Under the pieces are notes generated by a model. That model did no database searches and was not told where the DNA came from. It was given only the letters and a program-made list of their open reading frames with translations. DNA of 64,000 bases from Toxonevra muliebris (taxonomy: Eukaryota; Arthropoda; Insecta; Diptera; Pallopteridae): NCBI GenBank assembly GCA_963691655.1, contig OY829326.1, positions 75,695,235 through 75,759,234 on the forward strand, written 5' to 3'. Each line of letters begins with the position of its first letter. The stretch's first letter is position 1. The position numbers and the translations under genes were made by a program. Below, piece after piece: positions 11,751 to 23,456 of this stretch.

Positions 11751-14700
11751 TGATACACAAACTTTTAGCAACTTCACACCCTAAAGCGAAATTGTATATT
11801 GAAAATTGTCGAATTCCATTTCTTTTATTTTCATTTGAAAAATTTAAGAATAATCCTTATATCTTTTACTCATTTATGAATTTTACATTGTATTATTGAT
11901 TAAATAAGAAAATATCGAATGGAGACTTGTGTATTTCTGTTGTTAGATGTAAACATAAAAGTTTGTATTCTATAATAAAGAAAGAAAATCTTTCAAGAAT
12001 GTCTATATGTCTTTAATGATTTAGTTGTCAATTCATTATTTCCGACTATTTACGCTAATACATATATAATAAACCATCTGCTAATTGTAGACTTTGAGGT
12101 TTTGCTTTTTTTTCGTCTTAATTTTAGCCAGTAAATTTCGTAATTGTTATAAATACTTGATGCAGTTTTGTGGAATGAATCTTAAGTGAAAAACTGCGGG
12201 TGGTTTTGTTTGTTGCCACCATCGAACAACATCGATCACGCACAGAAACAGATACAACAATCGAACAAATCATCAAAATGCATGCAATGTATTTCGTTCA
12301 TCACAAATCGCATAAAGAAATCAATCCCAAGAAGAAATATATAGTAGTAACTGGGAGTACTCCCCGTCATCAACTTGAACAGCAGCAGCGCAGAACTGAT
12401 TGGAATTTTAAAAACTTTTCATATGAATTCGAAAACGAATTCATTTCATTTCGATTGCTGATTTAATTGTTTGACTAATTGAGAGATTTTCGATTTTTTT
12501 CCGCCGTCAACTTTATTTTGAGACGTGTGTGCCCCACATCGATAATGACTACGATGACGATGTCGATGACTGCGATGATGATCTCCCAAAGCGAATTGAA
12601 GCCACCATGTATGCATGTACATGAAGTCGTATTTGGCACTTGTCGAACGTAATGACTTGATTTGGACTGTTTTATGTTTAATATGGAACTAGTTACCGCT
12701 GGTGGATGATCATGATGATGATGGTTAGACTTGGGTGCAGGATGATTGCATCTCATTGATTAACCCAATTTGAAGGTTGGTAAGTAAACTGAAATTGTCG
12801 CCAATGAGACCTGTCGGCCGGCATAGCGGCGACAATGAGCTTCCTAAATGAATCTCAGTGAGAACAAAGGGGTAGAAAAACAAAAACTGAACTGCATTTA
12901 AAGTCGTTCAGAATTAATTAACTGCATGGAGGAGCAACCGCACAAGTTGTTTAAAAGACAATTTTAGTTGTTCTTTTGGCTTATTTTCGGTTTTGCTTTT
13001 TTATTTATTTATTTACTTTTTTTTTGTGAATTAGTTGATGTCTTGTTAGACAACACGAGGACACACAGAAGCTATGTGGCATGTCTTCTGATGCAGAAAT
13101 TCAGGAATTTCATTGAGAAACGTGCATTATCACACACACACTAACTCATACATACACATACTAAATAGTGAAACTTGTGTGAGATCAAAAAGCAACATGA
13201 TGGTGCATCCAAAGGGGTACAATAAAGACCGTGGAAGCATACAGCATGGTCAGGTAAATCGTGGAGCTTGTTTCCTACATTGTCTTGTTTAAATCTATGC
13301 TGTGGCGCCATTAACTATGCCAAAGATCGCAATTTAATTACATAAAACGCTATGGAGATTTATGTAAAATATGTAGTAGTATGTGTTTGCATTGATAAGG
13401 TGCTTCTCAAATGTTGACTGCCAATCGTGGTCTGAGAATATCTCGAAAACATGCATTTCAAATGTTATGCACTACATAGAAAACATAAAGCAGGTATGTG
13501 GCTTCAACGCTCCCATTTTTACAAGTCTTCAATTAGTACACATTTTCAATTCACAACTTAATCTAAATTGTCGTTCGATCGTTGGATCGATCGATCATTC
13601 AACATCTTTCGCATGTATTATAAAACACACACACATACTGAATTTCATTCATTTACGCCACTTTGCAATTCTGAGTATGGTGCAATTTTTAAAGTAATTT
13701 TCTGTAAATTACAAGAAATCACTTGTTGTTGCATCGTCATCGTCAACTTCATCGACATATGTACATCGACATCGGGTTCTTCATGTGGCTTCTTCAAAAT
13801 CGAATCACGTGCGCACATAATTTCCAACAGCAATGCAACGGCAATGGCAACGACAGCAGCAACTACAACCTCTACAAGCGACTATCTTAACTCCCATGTA
13901 GGCGATTAACTTAAATGCTACTAAACTAATTTAAAAACGATTGAGAATTTACTTCGACGACATTTTAATCGCCGGCGCAGAGGGTGATTGCGCCGTTTTG
14001 CTCCGTTACACTCACTCTCTCATTTCAGTAACCAAACACAACCAGTTCGGTTCCCTCGACAGCTTGCTAAAAGGATTTTCTATAAGGCGCGCGCGCCACA
14101 TTGACGGCTGTCAAACATGTTGTCGAATATTTTTTTATACATGTGTACATAATATACTCTCATGTCCAGACCGACAGACAGACACAAAGACAGCTCATCC
14201 TCATCCTCATCTCCATCGACATTCGTCCATTTGGCCCATTGTCACGTACTCGTACAACATTGCCGGAAGTTAATAGATTTCAAAAAATAAATATTAAACG
14301 TGTAATATCAACTTGAACAAGTCGAGTTTACTATAATACGAGTACAAGTAACTCGACATTTTCATTAAAGTCAAAATTACTTTTATGTGGAATTTAATTT
14401 GCGAATCACAAATACATGCAATAACAACGCAATTTAGCTCCTTCATACAAAGTGGAATTAAATCGGACTTTAGTGTATTATGTCCATGTGGTCAGTTGGA
14501 TATAGTTACATATATAATATGCATGTACATTAAAATAAATTACGATATTACACACACACACACACACAAGGAGCGCAACAAACAAAAACGTTAACTTTAT
14601 GAAGGAATTGAATATTTAAAGTGTTTAGTATTTGAAAAAAATTGAAGTCCAAACTCAATTATGAAATTGTATGCAGGCAAACAATGAGGTATGCAATTTA

Positions 14701-14847
14701 ATTTCCAGAGAAACTATCTAGAATTCAGTAGCATAAGATTAACCGTTCTGGGAAAACTTACAATTTACAGAGCTCAAAACGATATGGTATTGTCGAAATA
14801 GGCTAAACACTCTCGAAAATTTTAGATTTTCGTAGTGGTAGTGGCAC
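11751..14847. other. Non-coding stretch with ATG/CAT-rich simple sequence
   Basis: Contains a GATGATGATG-rich patch (about 12540-12735), poly-T runs and short CA runs (13129-13140 and 13625-13640). The (CA)9 at 14551-14568 is the clearest. Several frames of 90-110 codons overlap on both strands but lack recognisable domains. Confidence 0.5.
14551..14568. repeat. (CA)n microsatellite
   Basis: Perfect nine-unit CA run. Confidence 0.95.
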
Positions 14848-14976
14848 GATCGCCGTAGCCTAGTGGTTAGTGTGTTGGACTCCTACGCAGAGGTGCACGG
14901 GTTCATATCTCGGCACGCTCAAAAAATCAAAAATAGAAAAAAAAAAAAACATTCTTCTACACGGCACCACCTCTTG
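14848..14976 (+). mobile_element. SINE, 5' head only
   Basis: Near-identical to the first ~130 bases of the SINE at 7604. It has an A-box-like TAGTGGTTAGTGTGTTGG, a B-box-like GGGTTCATATCTC, the GCTCAAAAAATCAAAAATAG linker and CACGGCACCACCTCTTG. It stops abruptly after this block, so the 3' half is missing. Retroposition usually truncates the 5' end, so loss of the 3' half suggests later deletion. Confidence 0.85.
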
Positions 14977-15232
14977 CATGTGTCGTCGCCTTTCATCTTG
15001 TTGGAAAATTGCTAACTTCTACCCGTTCCCAAAAATTTAAAATTATGGACCGTGCGAATTACGGTCCTATCGTCAACTGATCTATAATATTCAAGGTTTG
15101 GAAGAGTGTAGTAAACTTTCCCTTAAATATCTAGACCAAAACGAATTGTTTAACTCATTTTAAATAGAATGAACAGAATCCGTGATCCAATTTTCAATAT
15201 TTTTAAAAAATATTTTTCATTTGTCTTTAATA

Positions 15233-16517
15233 AGGAGTGAGATCGAAAAAATCTTAACATATAATTTTTAAACGGTTGATCTTAGAGTTTTGATTTTTTT
15301 TTATTTAATTGATAATATTTTACAAATTACAGAAAAATATAACTTTTATAGTTCTAACCACTATTTATGAACTCGTGGACCTTTTTTGCTAAACCTTCCA
15401 TTCGAGATTTGATAGTTGTTTCAGACACCTTTTTGGAACAGTTTACCCATCTCCTTTTAAAATCTTCGATATTTTGGGACACCTTTTTTGTGCTCTGTAA
15501 GTTTCTTTTCACAAGAGCCCAATATCTCTCCACTGGTCCTAGCTCCGGACAATTTGGAGGATTGGCCTCTCTTGGTACAAAAACTATGTTATTACTTTGG
15601 TACCACTCCAGAGCTTTCTTGCCGTAATGACATGATGCCAAATCGGTCCAAAAATATGTGGACACATTGTGCTCTCTTATGAAAAGAAGAAGAAGTCTTT
15701 TTTTCAAACATTCTTTGATGTATATTTCGGTATTTATAGAGCCTACTGTAAGAAATGACTTGCTTCTTTTGCCGTTGCCGCAACTGCATATAGCTTGCCA
15801 TACCAGGAATTTTTTAGGAAATTTTGTCTTCTTTTGGATTCTAAATTGTTGTTCGACATTTCCTCGAACATCAGCAACATAAAAATTTTGACCCGGAAGC
15901 TGCGTAAAATCTGCCAGTACATACGTTTCGTTGTCCATTATACAACATGAGTATTCTTGTATCAAATTCGATTTTAATTTCCGAGCACTACTTTTGGCGT
16001 CTAAATTTTTTGCAGCATTCCTGTCTGGAACTTTTTGGACTTTGTATGTTTTCAAACCTGCATTGGCTTTAACTTTTCGCAACAAATAGTCAGAGCACTG
16101 GGCTAACCGAGCAGCTTTTCTACCAGATGTATTTGGAGATCTTTTCAATATGCTTTCTATTTTCTTGGCTTTCCCAATATCATGTGGTCCTTGTTTTCTT
16201 CCCGAACAAGGTTTTTGATCGATGGTCAAATTCTGTTTAATAACATTGGAAACAGTTTGACGGCAGACCTTCAATTCTTTGGCCAATTTTTTGTGGGACC
16301 AATTTGGATTTTTTTTGAAAATTTTTAATAATTTTAAGACGTACTTCTTTTTCTTCACTCATTTTGATCAAACTCACAATAAATCAACATGTTTGTCATT
16401 TAAAATAACAACTGACATATTTTGCAAAGATAACTAGATCAAAGAAATTTTGAAATTTTACACCCAAAAAAAATTATTAGTTAAAACGTGTGTTAAGAGT
16501 TTTTCAATCTCACTCCT
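15233..16517 (-). mobile_element. Tc1/mariner DD37E-type element, structurally intact
   Basis: The terminal inverted repeats start AGGAGTGAGATYGAAAAA and continue to CTTAACA. About 27 bp are shared, with two mismatches. Each end abuts a TA dinucleotide (15231-15232 and 16518-16519), the target-site duplication of this superfamily. The total length of 1285 bp is normal for Tc1/mariner. One long transposase gene lies inside on the minus strand without interruption. Ends, target duplication and frame are all preserved, which suggests a recent insertion. Confidence 0.95.
15354..16358 (-). CDS. Tc1/mariner transposase, DD37E group
   Basis: 334 codons, ATG to stop, no interruption. This is the nuclear cut-and-paste transposase that binds the element's own inverted ends and inserts at TA. 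Residues ~20-42 form a helix-turn-helix (SHKKLAKELK...RQTVSNVI). A basic SGRK hook at 52-55 and a second helical domain to ~105 follow. The RNase H-like catalytic core shows D142 (in IMDNETYV), D239 (in FWTDLASCHYG) and E277 (in GPVERYW). There are 37 residues between the last two, the spacing of the group first described from mosquitoes. The length is as expected. Downstream of E277 lies the usual basic KRNLQ region. All three acidic residues are present, so activity is plausible but unproven. A decayed relative lies at 25038. Confidence 0.93.
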   Translation of the reverse strand: MKKKKYVLKLLKIFKKNPNWSHKKLAKELKVCRQTVSNVIKQNLTIDQKPCSGRKQGPHDIGKAKKIESILKRSPNTSGRKAARLAQCSDYLLRKVKANAGLKTYKVQKVPDRNAAKNLDAKSSARKLKSNLIQEYSCCIMDNETYVLADFTQLPGQNFYVADVRGNVEQQFRIQKKTKFPKKFLVWQAICSCGNGKRSKSFLTVGSINTEIYIKECLKKRLLLLFIREHNVSTYFWTDLASCHYGKKALEWYQSNNIVFVPREANPPNCPELGPVERYWALVKRNLQSTKKVSQNIEDFKRRWVNCSKKVSETTIKSRMEGLAKKVHEFINSG

Positions 16518-16519
16518 TA

Positions 16520-17840
16520 TGGCATTTCTGCACTGAAAAAAGTTTTTGTTTTTGTGTAGGGAGAGGGCACAAAGGGGAACCCAAGACAAATGACTCTATA
16601 GCCCAAATAGTAGGTATTATATACCTTGAACACTTATAAAAGGTGATTTGATTGCTGTTTGATTTTTCAGTGTAGAATTTGTCAAAGCATTGCCATTTCA
16701 TCATGGAAATACTGACACGCGAACAACGCTTACAAATTATAGAATTTTATTATCAAAATACACTCTCTGGGAAATGTTTTTCGATGTTTGATAAATATAT
16801 GGAATATTAATTAAATACATAATCAAACTGCGCGCTCGAAGTAGTGAAAAAAAAACAAAAAGCTCGTCTACAAAACTGAAAAAAAGAACTGGAACAAGCA
16901 GCTGATTTTCCTGTCAAAGCATGAACACAACAATACTTGGAAGAAACAGAAATCCCACACAGAAAGTGAGTTTTGGAACGCATACCTTAACTGATTGACT
17001 CAGCGCGGGAAATTTTTTCGAATTAAAAAAATTCATTTGGACTTAGTGATTTCTGCTTGAACGATGACGATATATTAAAATTTTCTTTTATAGAATCTTT
17101 GTTCTTGAGTCAAGGGAATATTTTTCATCGAATTTTTTTTCATAATTCGTTCATGGTACGACTCTCAAAAGTAGACAAAGTGTTGACCTTGTATCCTGTG
17201 ATAAATTTTTTTATTTGTCCTACGAAATTTTAACCCAAATGTCTAAAAATTTAAATGGACATTCTATTAAAATAAATGAATTTTACCCACTCTATACAAC
17301 CATTGGTTTAAAAATTTTAGGATGTTCTTGGATTGCAACAGTGTAAACTGAACAATATAAAAAAATCGTTATCTTTGGTTTGGTTTTCAAAAAGCATTCA
17401 GTAGACCATAAACATTTCATGTATTTTTCGAAAAATTCGAATGTTTGTGTGGATGATTAAATGAGTGACAGAAGGGTCTTAGCGGGATAGCGGGTCAAAA
17501 AAATGTAAAAAAAAAATCAGTATTTTTCACATTTGTTTTTTCACTGTACATTAATCCGAAAGCACGAAAATACGATATCCAATTAAATTTTTGAACATTA
17601 CTGCCAAAATTTCTTAGAATAAAGAAAATAATTTATCACAATATACACTGTCACAAATTTAGCTTTAAGCCATCAAACAATGAGCGATTTGGAAAAATTT
17701 TCTCTCGACTCAAAGATCACGAAACGTGATTTAGTTTCGTTACTATGATTGCAAAAGTGCGCCACTTTAACAAAATAAATATTAAGTTATGTTATACGTA
17801 TCTTCAATCTTATCAATAATTTTCCAGTTTTTATTTTAAA
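16520..17840. other. Non-coding, with a mariner N-terminus scrap
   Basis: Around 16703-16770 the plus strand reads EILTREQRLQIIEFYYQN. This resembles the first residues of a mariner-type transposase common in insects, and it stops after about 30 codons. Nothing else is recognisable up to the Helitron. Confidence 0.4.
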
Positions 17841-18646
17841 CTAGCTGACCCGGCGAACTTCGTACCGCACACTCTTCTTCGTTTGAAGCCGATCAAGTTG
17901 GTTTTCTATATTGCCCATGAAGTAAATTTGGTTGAATTTATGAAAATGAACGTTTACTCTCTTGAGCAGAAACTACCTTGGATGTTTTTGATAAAGCCTG
18001 ATCCCAATGAAGTCATTTGGAAACATTCGTTGTATCTATGAGTGTTCGATGGAAAATGTCGTGATTCTGGTGATTCGCCACGAAGCAATGTATGCAATGC
18101 CTCAGGTGGCGGAGGCAATAATGGCAATTTCTCCTTGCCACTGAGACAGCACAATCCAGGCGTTTTCCTAGCGAACTTCAATGCATCGCAATGGTCGCAC
18201 ACAACCTAGTCAATTGTGCAATCGTATTGAAACGCTACTCGATTCAAATCAACACTTGAACCATTTCTTCTTGCTCGTCGAAGATTATCGCGTTATTGAT
18301 CGATAAGCTCGAAGATTTCTCATTGCCAACTGAGCCGTTTGACGTACTGCCTCTCTTTAACCTTGTGTTTGTGAAGCACGAAGTCGGGCCGTACTAACTC
18401 GGCGCTCTGAAAATCAAACACACAGTCCAAAATTACCGATTGGATTGATTGGCAATTCGCGCACAATGACAAACGACATAACCTTTCACAATGTGCACTT
18501 CATTAAACTGAACTCACATTTTTTTTAGTGTTTTAATAGTTATTCTGCTATTCGGGATGAAGACAAATCCACCAAATCACAAATCATAAATATCGGTCTA
18601 GCCGCTCTTGAGTGTAACTAACTCGACTTTGTTTTATATATTAAGA
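17841..18646 (-). mobile_element. Helitron, short copy with exact termini
   Basis: Read on the minus strand it begins TCTTAATATATAAAAC (from 18646) and ends in CCGGGTCAGCTAG at 17841. These are the 5' TC and 3' CTRR ends of Helitrons, inserted between A and T (A before TC, T after CTAG). Just before the end, CGG-TA-CGAA-G-TTCG-CCG can form the expected terminal hairpin. No terminal inverted repeat or target duplication is present, as expected for rolling-circle insertion. At 806 bp it is far too short to encode the full Rep/helicase. Only a fragment upstream of the Rep domain remains. Confidence 0.88.
17954..18400 (-). pseudogene. Helitron Rep/helicase N-terminal fragment
   Basis: Minus-strand pieces read DLNRVAFQYDCTID, an in-frame stop (about 18206), then VVCDHCDALKFA, GLCCLSGKEKLPLLPPPPEA and PESRHFPSN...YNECFQMTSLG. 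The Cys-rich CDHCDALKF...CC...GK.LP.L order and the closing CFQMTS are, from memory, hallmarks of the region just before the Rep domain in animal Helitron polyproteins. The Rep HUH endonuclease and the helicase are absent. The stop codon and loss of more than 90% of the protein make it non-functional. Confidence 0.8.
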
Positions 18647-21470
18647 TTTGATAAAACTATCAATTCCTGCATTGAAATTTGAGTCCCGAAAAGTGGATCC
18701 CGAATATATGGATCCTATTTGTTTAAGGTTCCTTTCAAAATAGAGTGAAATCAAGTTGGTGAAATCAAATTTCCACAAATCGAAATTCGTGAAGTTTTTT
18801 TTTATGATGATATTTAAGCAATTCAAAGATTTTGAAATATTTAGTTTTTGCTTTAAATTTTATTAGAATTGCTGATATGTGCTTCCAAAGTTTATGAGTT
18901 AATGAACGATTTGGCTAGACAAATATTTTCTTCTCATTTATGATACCTAAAGTTTTATGATGTACCTCCATAGATAATAATACTAGAAAGGCCAAACTAC
19001 TCGTGCATGTTGTTTAGAATGGAAGCCTTGTTATGCAAAAATGCCAAAACTAGTAAACGTTTGGCATTTGCCGCTGGTGGCGCTTAAAATTTTGTTAAAC
19101 AAACAAATGGAAATATAAAAAACTTATTGTTAGAGAACAACCTGTTGCCATATTCGTGATATACAAACAAACAAACCAACCAAAAAAGAAAAAAAGCAAA
19201 CACACACAGAGTTATGGAGTAGAAAGGAAAACAAAGAGACCCAGCAGCAGCAGCAACAGCCACCAACCAACCACTCTTGGTATCATAAAATGAATGAGAA
19301 TTAAATAACAAATAAACATTTAAGATGATTAATTTAAGCACTTTTACGATGTCTTTCATTGCTGCTCCATTGATTTATTATATTGGAAGAATCAGCCGAA
19401 GAAAACAAAAAGAAGTCGGAATTTGAAAAGCGTTTATGGTTAAGTTGGCTCAACTCAAGATGATGTTCAGGTAGAGCGCGAACGGGCAAAGCATGTAGGC
19501 TACTTGGTGGTACTTGGGAATACTGTAGAAGCTGCTTATCCGTACACGGCAGTTTGATGCGCTTTACGATCATTTTAAGTGGCGATAAAATGGATTAGGG
19601 ACGCCACATTCATCGTTGGTGGAAGGATGATGAGAATGTGAAACGCTGTTGCTAATTAATGGAATTGTCCCAAGGTATGAATGAACGACGGCATGGGTGG
19701 TTTATGGCGTGACTTGTATCTATGAATGTAAATAACTACATACGAGTATAAAGATAATACAATTTGGTAGTAATAAATGTTTGCCATTTATAGGAGCCAC
19801 AGTAAAAATGCAAATCAGTAATTAAATAGAACACAAAGAGTAATTTGTCATGACCAAAAAAAAAAAAAACGTTATAAAAATTATTTATTCGGCAATAAAA
19901 TAATTGGCAAATTTGTAAAATTATGCATTTTTATTTAGTATCAGCTTTAGTTTCTTTGCTTTTATTTTGTCTCTTTTCAAACTTCATACGATGATTTTGT
20001 CTTTGTATTTCAATTAAATCACGACTAAAATTAATGGCAAATACGTTTCGATTTGTGTTTTTGTTCTCTCTCCGTCTATCGTCGTCGTCTACAGCGAAGA
20101 CAATTGAAACGTTTTAAGTTTGACTCACGATTTGTCAATTGAATTCGAATTAAAAAAAAACAAAAATTGTCCACATGAAAAACAAATAGAAGAAGGAATT
20201 CAATTGATTTCGGCAATTAAACGTGAATCTAGAAATCGTATTCAAAACACGCGGTACGAAAGTCAAATAAAGCAACAACAAATTGGAACCAAACTATCAA
20301 CTCTATTAACCCTTATGTGAACTCCAATATTTGCCCAAAAATAATTCACATTTGTAATGGGTTTTTTATGAAAGCGAGCTCTAATTTCATGTTACCCTCA
20401 ATGTATTTCTTAACAAATTCGTAAAAAACAAAATTAAGACTCATTTAAATGAAAAGCGAATTCGGTAATTTAATGTTGGGTATGTTGTCAATAACAAAAA
20501 ATTGTGACGTAGCAGAGCAAAACAGAGCACGGATTCGGACTCAGCGACCCCCCATTACCCTAAGTGCATTTGTCCCATCTCTGCTCGTTTTCAAAGTTTC
20601 CATTTGTAGAACAGTGTTAAACTTCGTTGTGAAACTTTCGTTTGTGGTCGGAAAAATTGTATTTCAGTTTTATACATTATTTATTTTATGCGCCAGACCA
20701 GACAAGCAGAGTTCTGCCTATGGAGTCAACATAAGAGTTAAATGTTTACATAGTTATAAATCTGTATATGTTAATTTTTGGAGTAAGACGATGAGGAGGT
20801 TTCCATATAAAAGACAAACAAAAAACTACCGCCGTTTTACTTTGACCCTGTCTTGTTCGTGCTGCACTTCGGTTGGAAACTAAGTAAATAACTACAATTT
20901 ACTAGAAAATTTTCTTCATAACTTACAATATTCAAGAAATTTTATATGATTTTAAGAATTTAGGGTTTATTAGTTTTGTATAAAGTTTAACCCTTTCATA
21001 ACTCAGTCCATTTGGATACCAGGATTTTGGAATCAAGTGTGGTAATCAAAAAAAATTGAGCTGTACAGTTGCAGTTGCTACTATTTATCTTCAAATATTT
21101 TAATGAGTAAAAAGCATTTCGAAGTAAGTTTCAAAAGGGACTCTTCTCTCTCTCCTCTTTATCCTACCTTTAATTCCAGAATATGGCAGCTATGTTGGGT
21201 AAGAAATATCTTTGCATTACTGGTAACTAGAGGGAAGACGCCAGTAACAAACACAGTGCGAGAAATATAAACTTTTTTCCTCATTTTAGAGCTTGAATCA
21301 TAAATAAAAAAACTAATTTCCAGAATTTTCCCAAAATTATCTGTGTTTTGAGTGTTTGGAATTAAACTTAATTGGTTTTCATGAAAAATTGAACTTCAAT
21401 TCAAATTGAAGATTAATTCTTTAATTATGGGGGATCAAATTTTTGATAGTAATCTATGCTATCTTAGCAT
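18647..21470. other. Unique A+T-rich DNA, no gene I can defend
   Basis: The longest frame in this part (20449-20883, plus, 144 codons) has no recognisable domain. A CCATATAAAAGAC sequence sits near its end (about 20802). A short Ser/Thr frame at 19334-19573 (minus) is equally unsupported. Poly-A and CAGCAG (about 19242-19260) runs occur. Confidence 0.5.
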
Positions 21471-22445
21471 CAGGGCCGTAGCCAGAAATTTTTTTCGGGG
21501 GGGGTTTTCATTCGAGAAAATATTCATAAATAATTTTTATCAAACTGATTTTAAATACAATAAATTAAATCAATGATACATTTGATGGACCCTATAAAAT
21601 TAAAAATTTAGGAAAAATTTTCCGATTTTTTTTAATCTTAACCTCAAAAAAATGGCCAAAAGTGACAAAAAATTCCCAGAATAATCAAATTAAATTTTTT
21701 CAAATAAATTTTATTCAATGTGCATTCTAGTGCATTTTTTTTATCGTGAGGGACATAATTTCATTAACTCATTGACTTCCCACTTCTGATGATGTACCCA
21801 AAAAAATTACCAAAAATAGTAGAGGCTCATTTTTTCAAATGATCATCATTGGGAATTTGAGCCATTATAAATGAGAAGGAGCCCGGATGAGGTTGGCTTA
21901 TATTCCCTAAATTCGTGAAGTCACAGCATTGAGATCACAGTCGCAGCAATAATGCGTAAAAAAATTAATTATACTTTAAGATTGACTCCTAAAACTGCAT
22001 GGGTTTTTCTAATAAGATGGAGTTTTTGCGAAAGAATTTTTCACGTTGAACACGAATCTTCAGTCAAAAATTTCCCATCACGTCACGTTTTAGGAAAAAA
22101 ATGGGGTTCAAGCAAGTCTAATTTTATAAGGATCCGATAATTTTTTCTATTTTTATTAATTTTCAAACTGATTCAGGACGAATCAAAAAGAGTTACTGAC
22201 TTAGAAAACAGGAGTGCTCAGTATCACCTTCTCTTTTTGAATCCGTAGTCATGTCGAAGAAAACAAATCGGATTTGATCGCATAGTGTAACTAAGATTTC
22301 AAATTAATTTTTTATATTTGACTTTTTAGAAAAAAAAAACCGATGGAAGTAAAAAATATTGTTAAATATATTTTATTTTGACTTTTTTTCCATCCATTGG
22401 CAATTAATCTCAAAAATTAGAATCAATTCCACATTTCGGGGGGAA
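21471..22445 (+). mobile_element. hAT-like element remnant
   Basis: Starts CAGGGCCGTAGCCAGAAATT followed by a poly-T/poly-G run. CAGGG is a typical hAT terminus, and CCGTAGCCAG followed by a G-run is, from memory, common at insect element ends. The far end (about 22316-22445) has CATTGGCAATTAAT and CACATTTCGGGGGG. It is homologous to 49935-50095, which runs on to a terminus there. The right terminus is lost in this copy. No transposase frame remains. Confidence 0.5.
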
Positions 22446-22670
22446 AATAATTTTCCACTTATGATTCAAGCTTTCCAACAAGCCATCCAATACCGAAAAC
22501 CTTGTCGCACTGTGTAAAAGACCAGCCCAGACGTATAATTAACAATACTACCCAGTAAGTAATTGCGATACCCTCCCAATTGTGACAAATGACTCAGTTC
22601 TGACAGGCAGTTGTCCCCTTTGATGTCGTTCAAGTTCCGAAACAAAAAAAACCGGCTCAGTTGAGAAACC

Positions 22671-23452
22671 TGTGACGACATAAAATTATCAGTCATTTTA
22701 ATCGCACAACCCTAAACCACTAGCACATATATGCCGTTAAAATATATATTAACATTTATATTTAAGTAATTATAATAGATATATTTCACAGAACGGAAAT
22801 AATACGGTACAACAAGAAGAAATTGATATAAAAGGACATGCATCGCACAGAAGAAGACACTCAGACTTAGACTGTGGCACAGGTCATTTCTTCTTCTCTT
22901 TGTTAGATTATATGAAATACTCCTTACGGTTGCGTCAGCACGGAAGGATAAGTCTTAGACATTGGTAGCTAATATCAAACGAAGCGATAGCTCGTTTGAT
23001 TCCTCTTTAATTCTCAGAAATCGGTCAGGTATTTATTGGACCTTGCGAGTGAGACATCACACCAAGGTATAAAAAGATCAGGTATTCATTAAGCACCAGG
23101 GTGTGCGACAGCCTCACTGGTGTAGTACAAAAAAAGTTGCCACTGACCATACAGCAAAGGATAAAGACTTAGCCATCGTGTCACGAGGACACGCATCGTA
23201 AACGAGCGGCAACGAAGCCACACGAGCGCCAAGAAAGGCAAACAAAGGGAAACGAACACCAACGAAGACGAACGAACAAACATACGAGGTACAAAAGATA
23301 AAATACTAACGAATCAAGTGTAAATAAAATAACAGTGAAGAATATCAATAAACAAGTGAACCGAAATAAATCGTGAGTTATTATTTACGCACCCTGGTTA
23401 CTCGCTGAGTATACCCTGACTAAAATAAAAGGAACCAGGAAGGTTCGTTACA
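22671..23452 (+). mobile_element. Solo LTR
   Basis: Begins TGTGACGA and ends TCGTTACA, short imperfect inverted termini with the TG...CA rule. The 4-bp direct repeat AACC lies immediately outside each end (22667-22670 and 23453-23456). Inside are a TATA-like GGTATAAAAAG (about 23066) and several AATAAA signals (about 23326-23367), in the promoter-then-polyA order of a U3-R-U5 unit. The 782 bp are within the LTR size range. No gag-pol or second LTR is in the window, so it probably arose by recombination between two LTRs. A 4-bp duplication suits a gypsy-type (Metaviridae) integrase. Confidence 0.7.
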
Positions 23453-23456
23453 AACC

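Noticed and set aside
13383..13909. Two overlapping ~110-codon frames
   Set aside because: Simple-sequence content (CA, CAT, ACG runs) and mutual overlap; nothing recognisable.
20449..20883. 144-codon open frame on the plus strand
   Set aside because: Longest frame outside transposons and simple repeats, but no domain or convincing start context. A frame this long is expected by chance in 64 kb over six frames.
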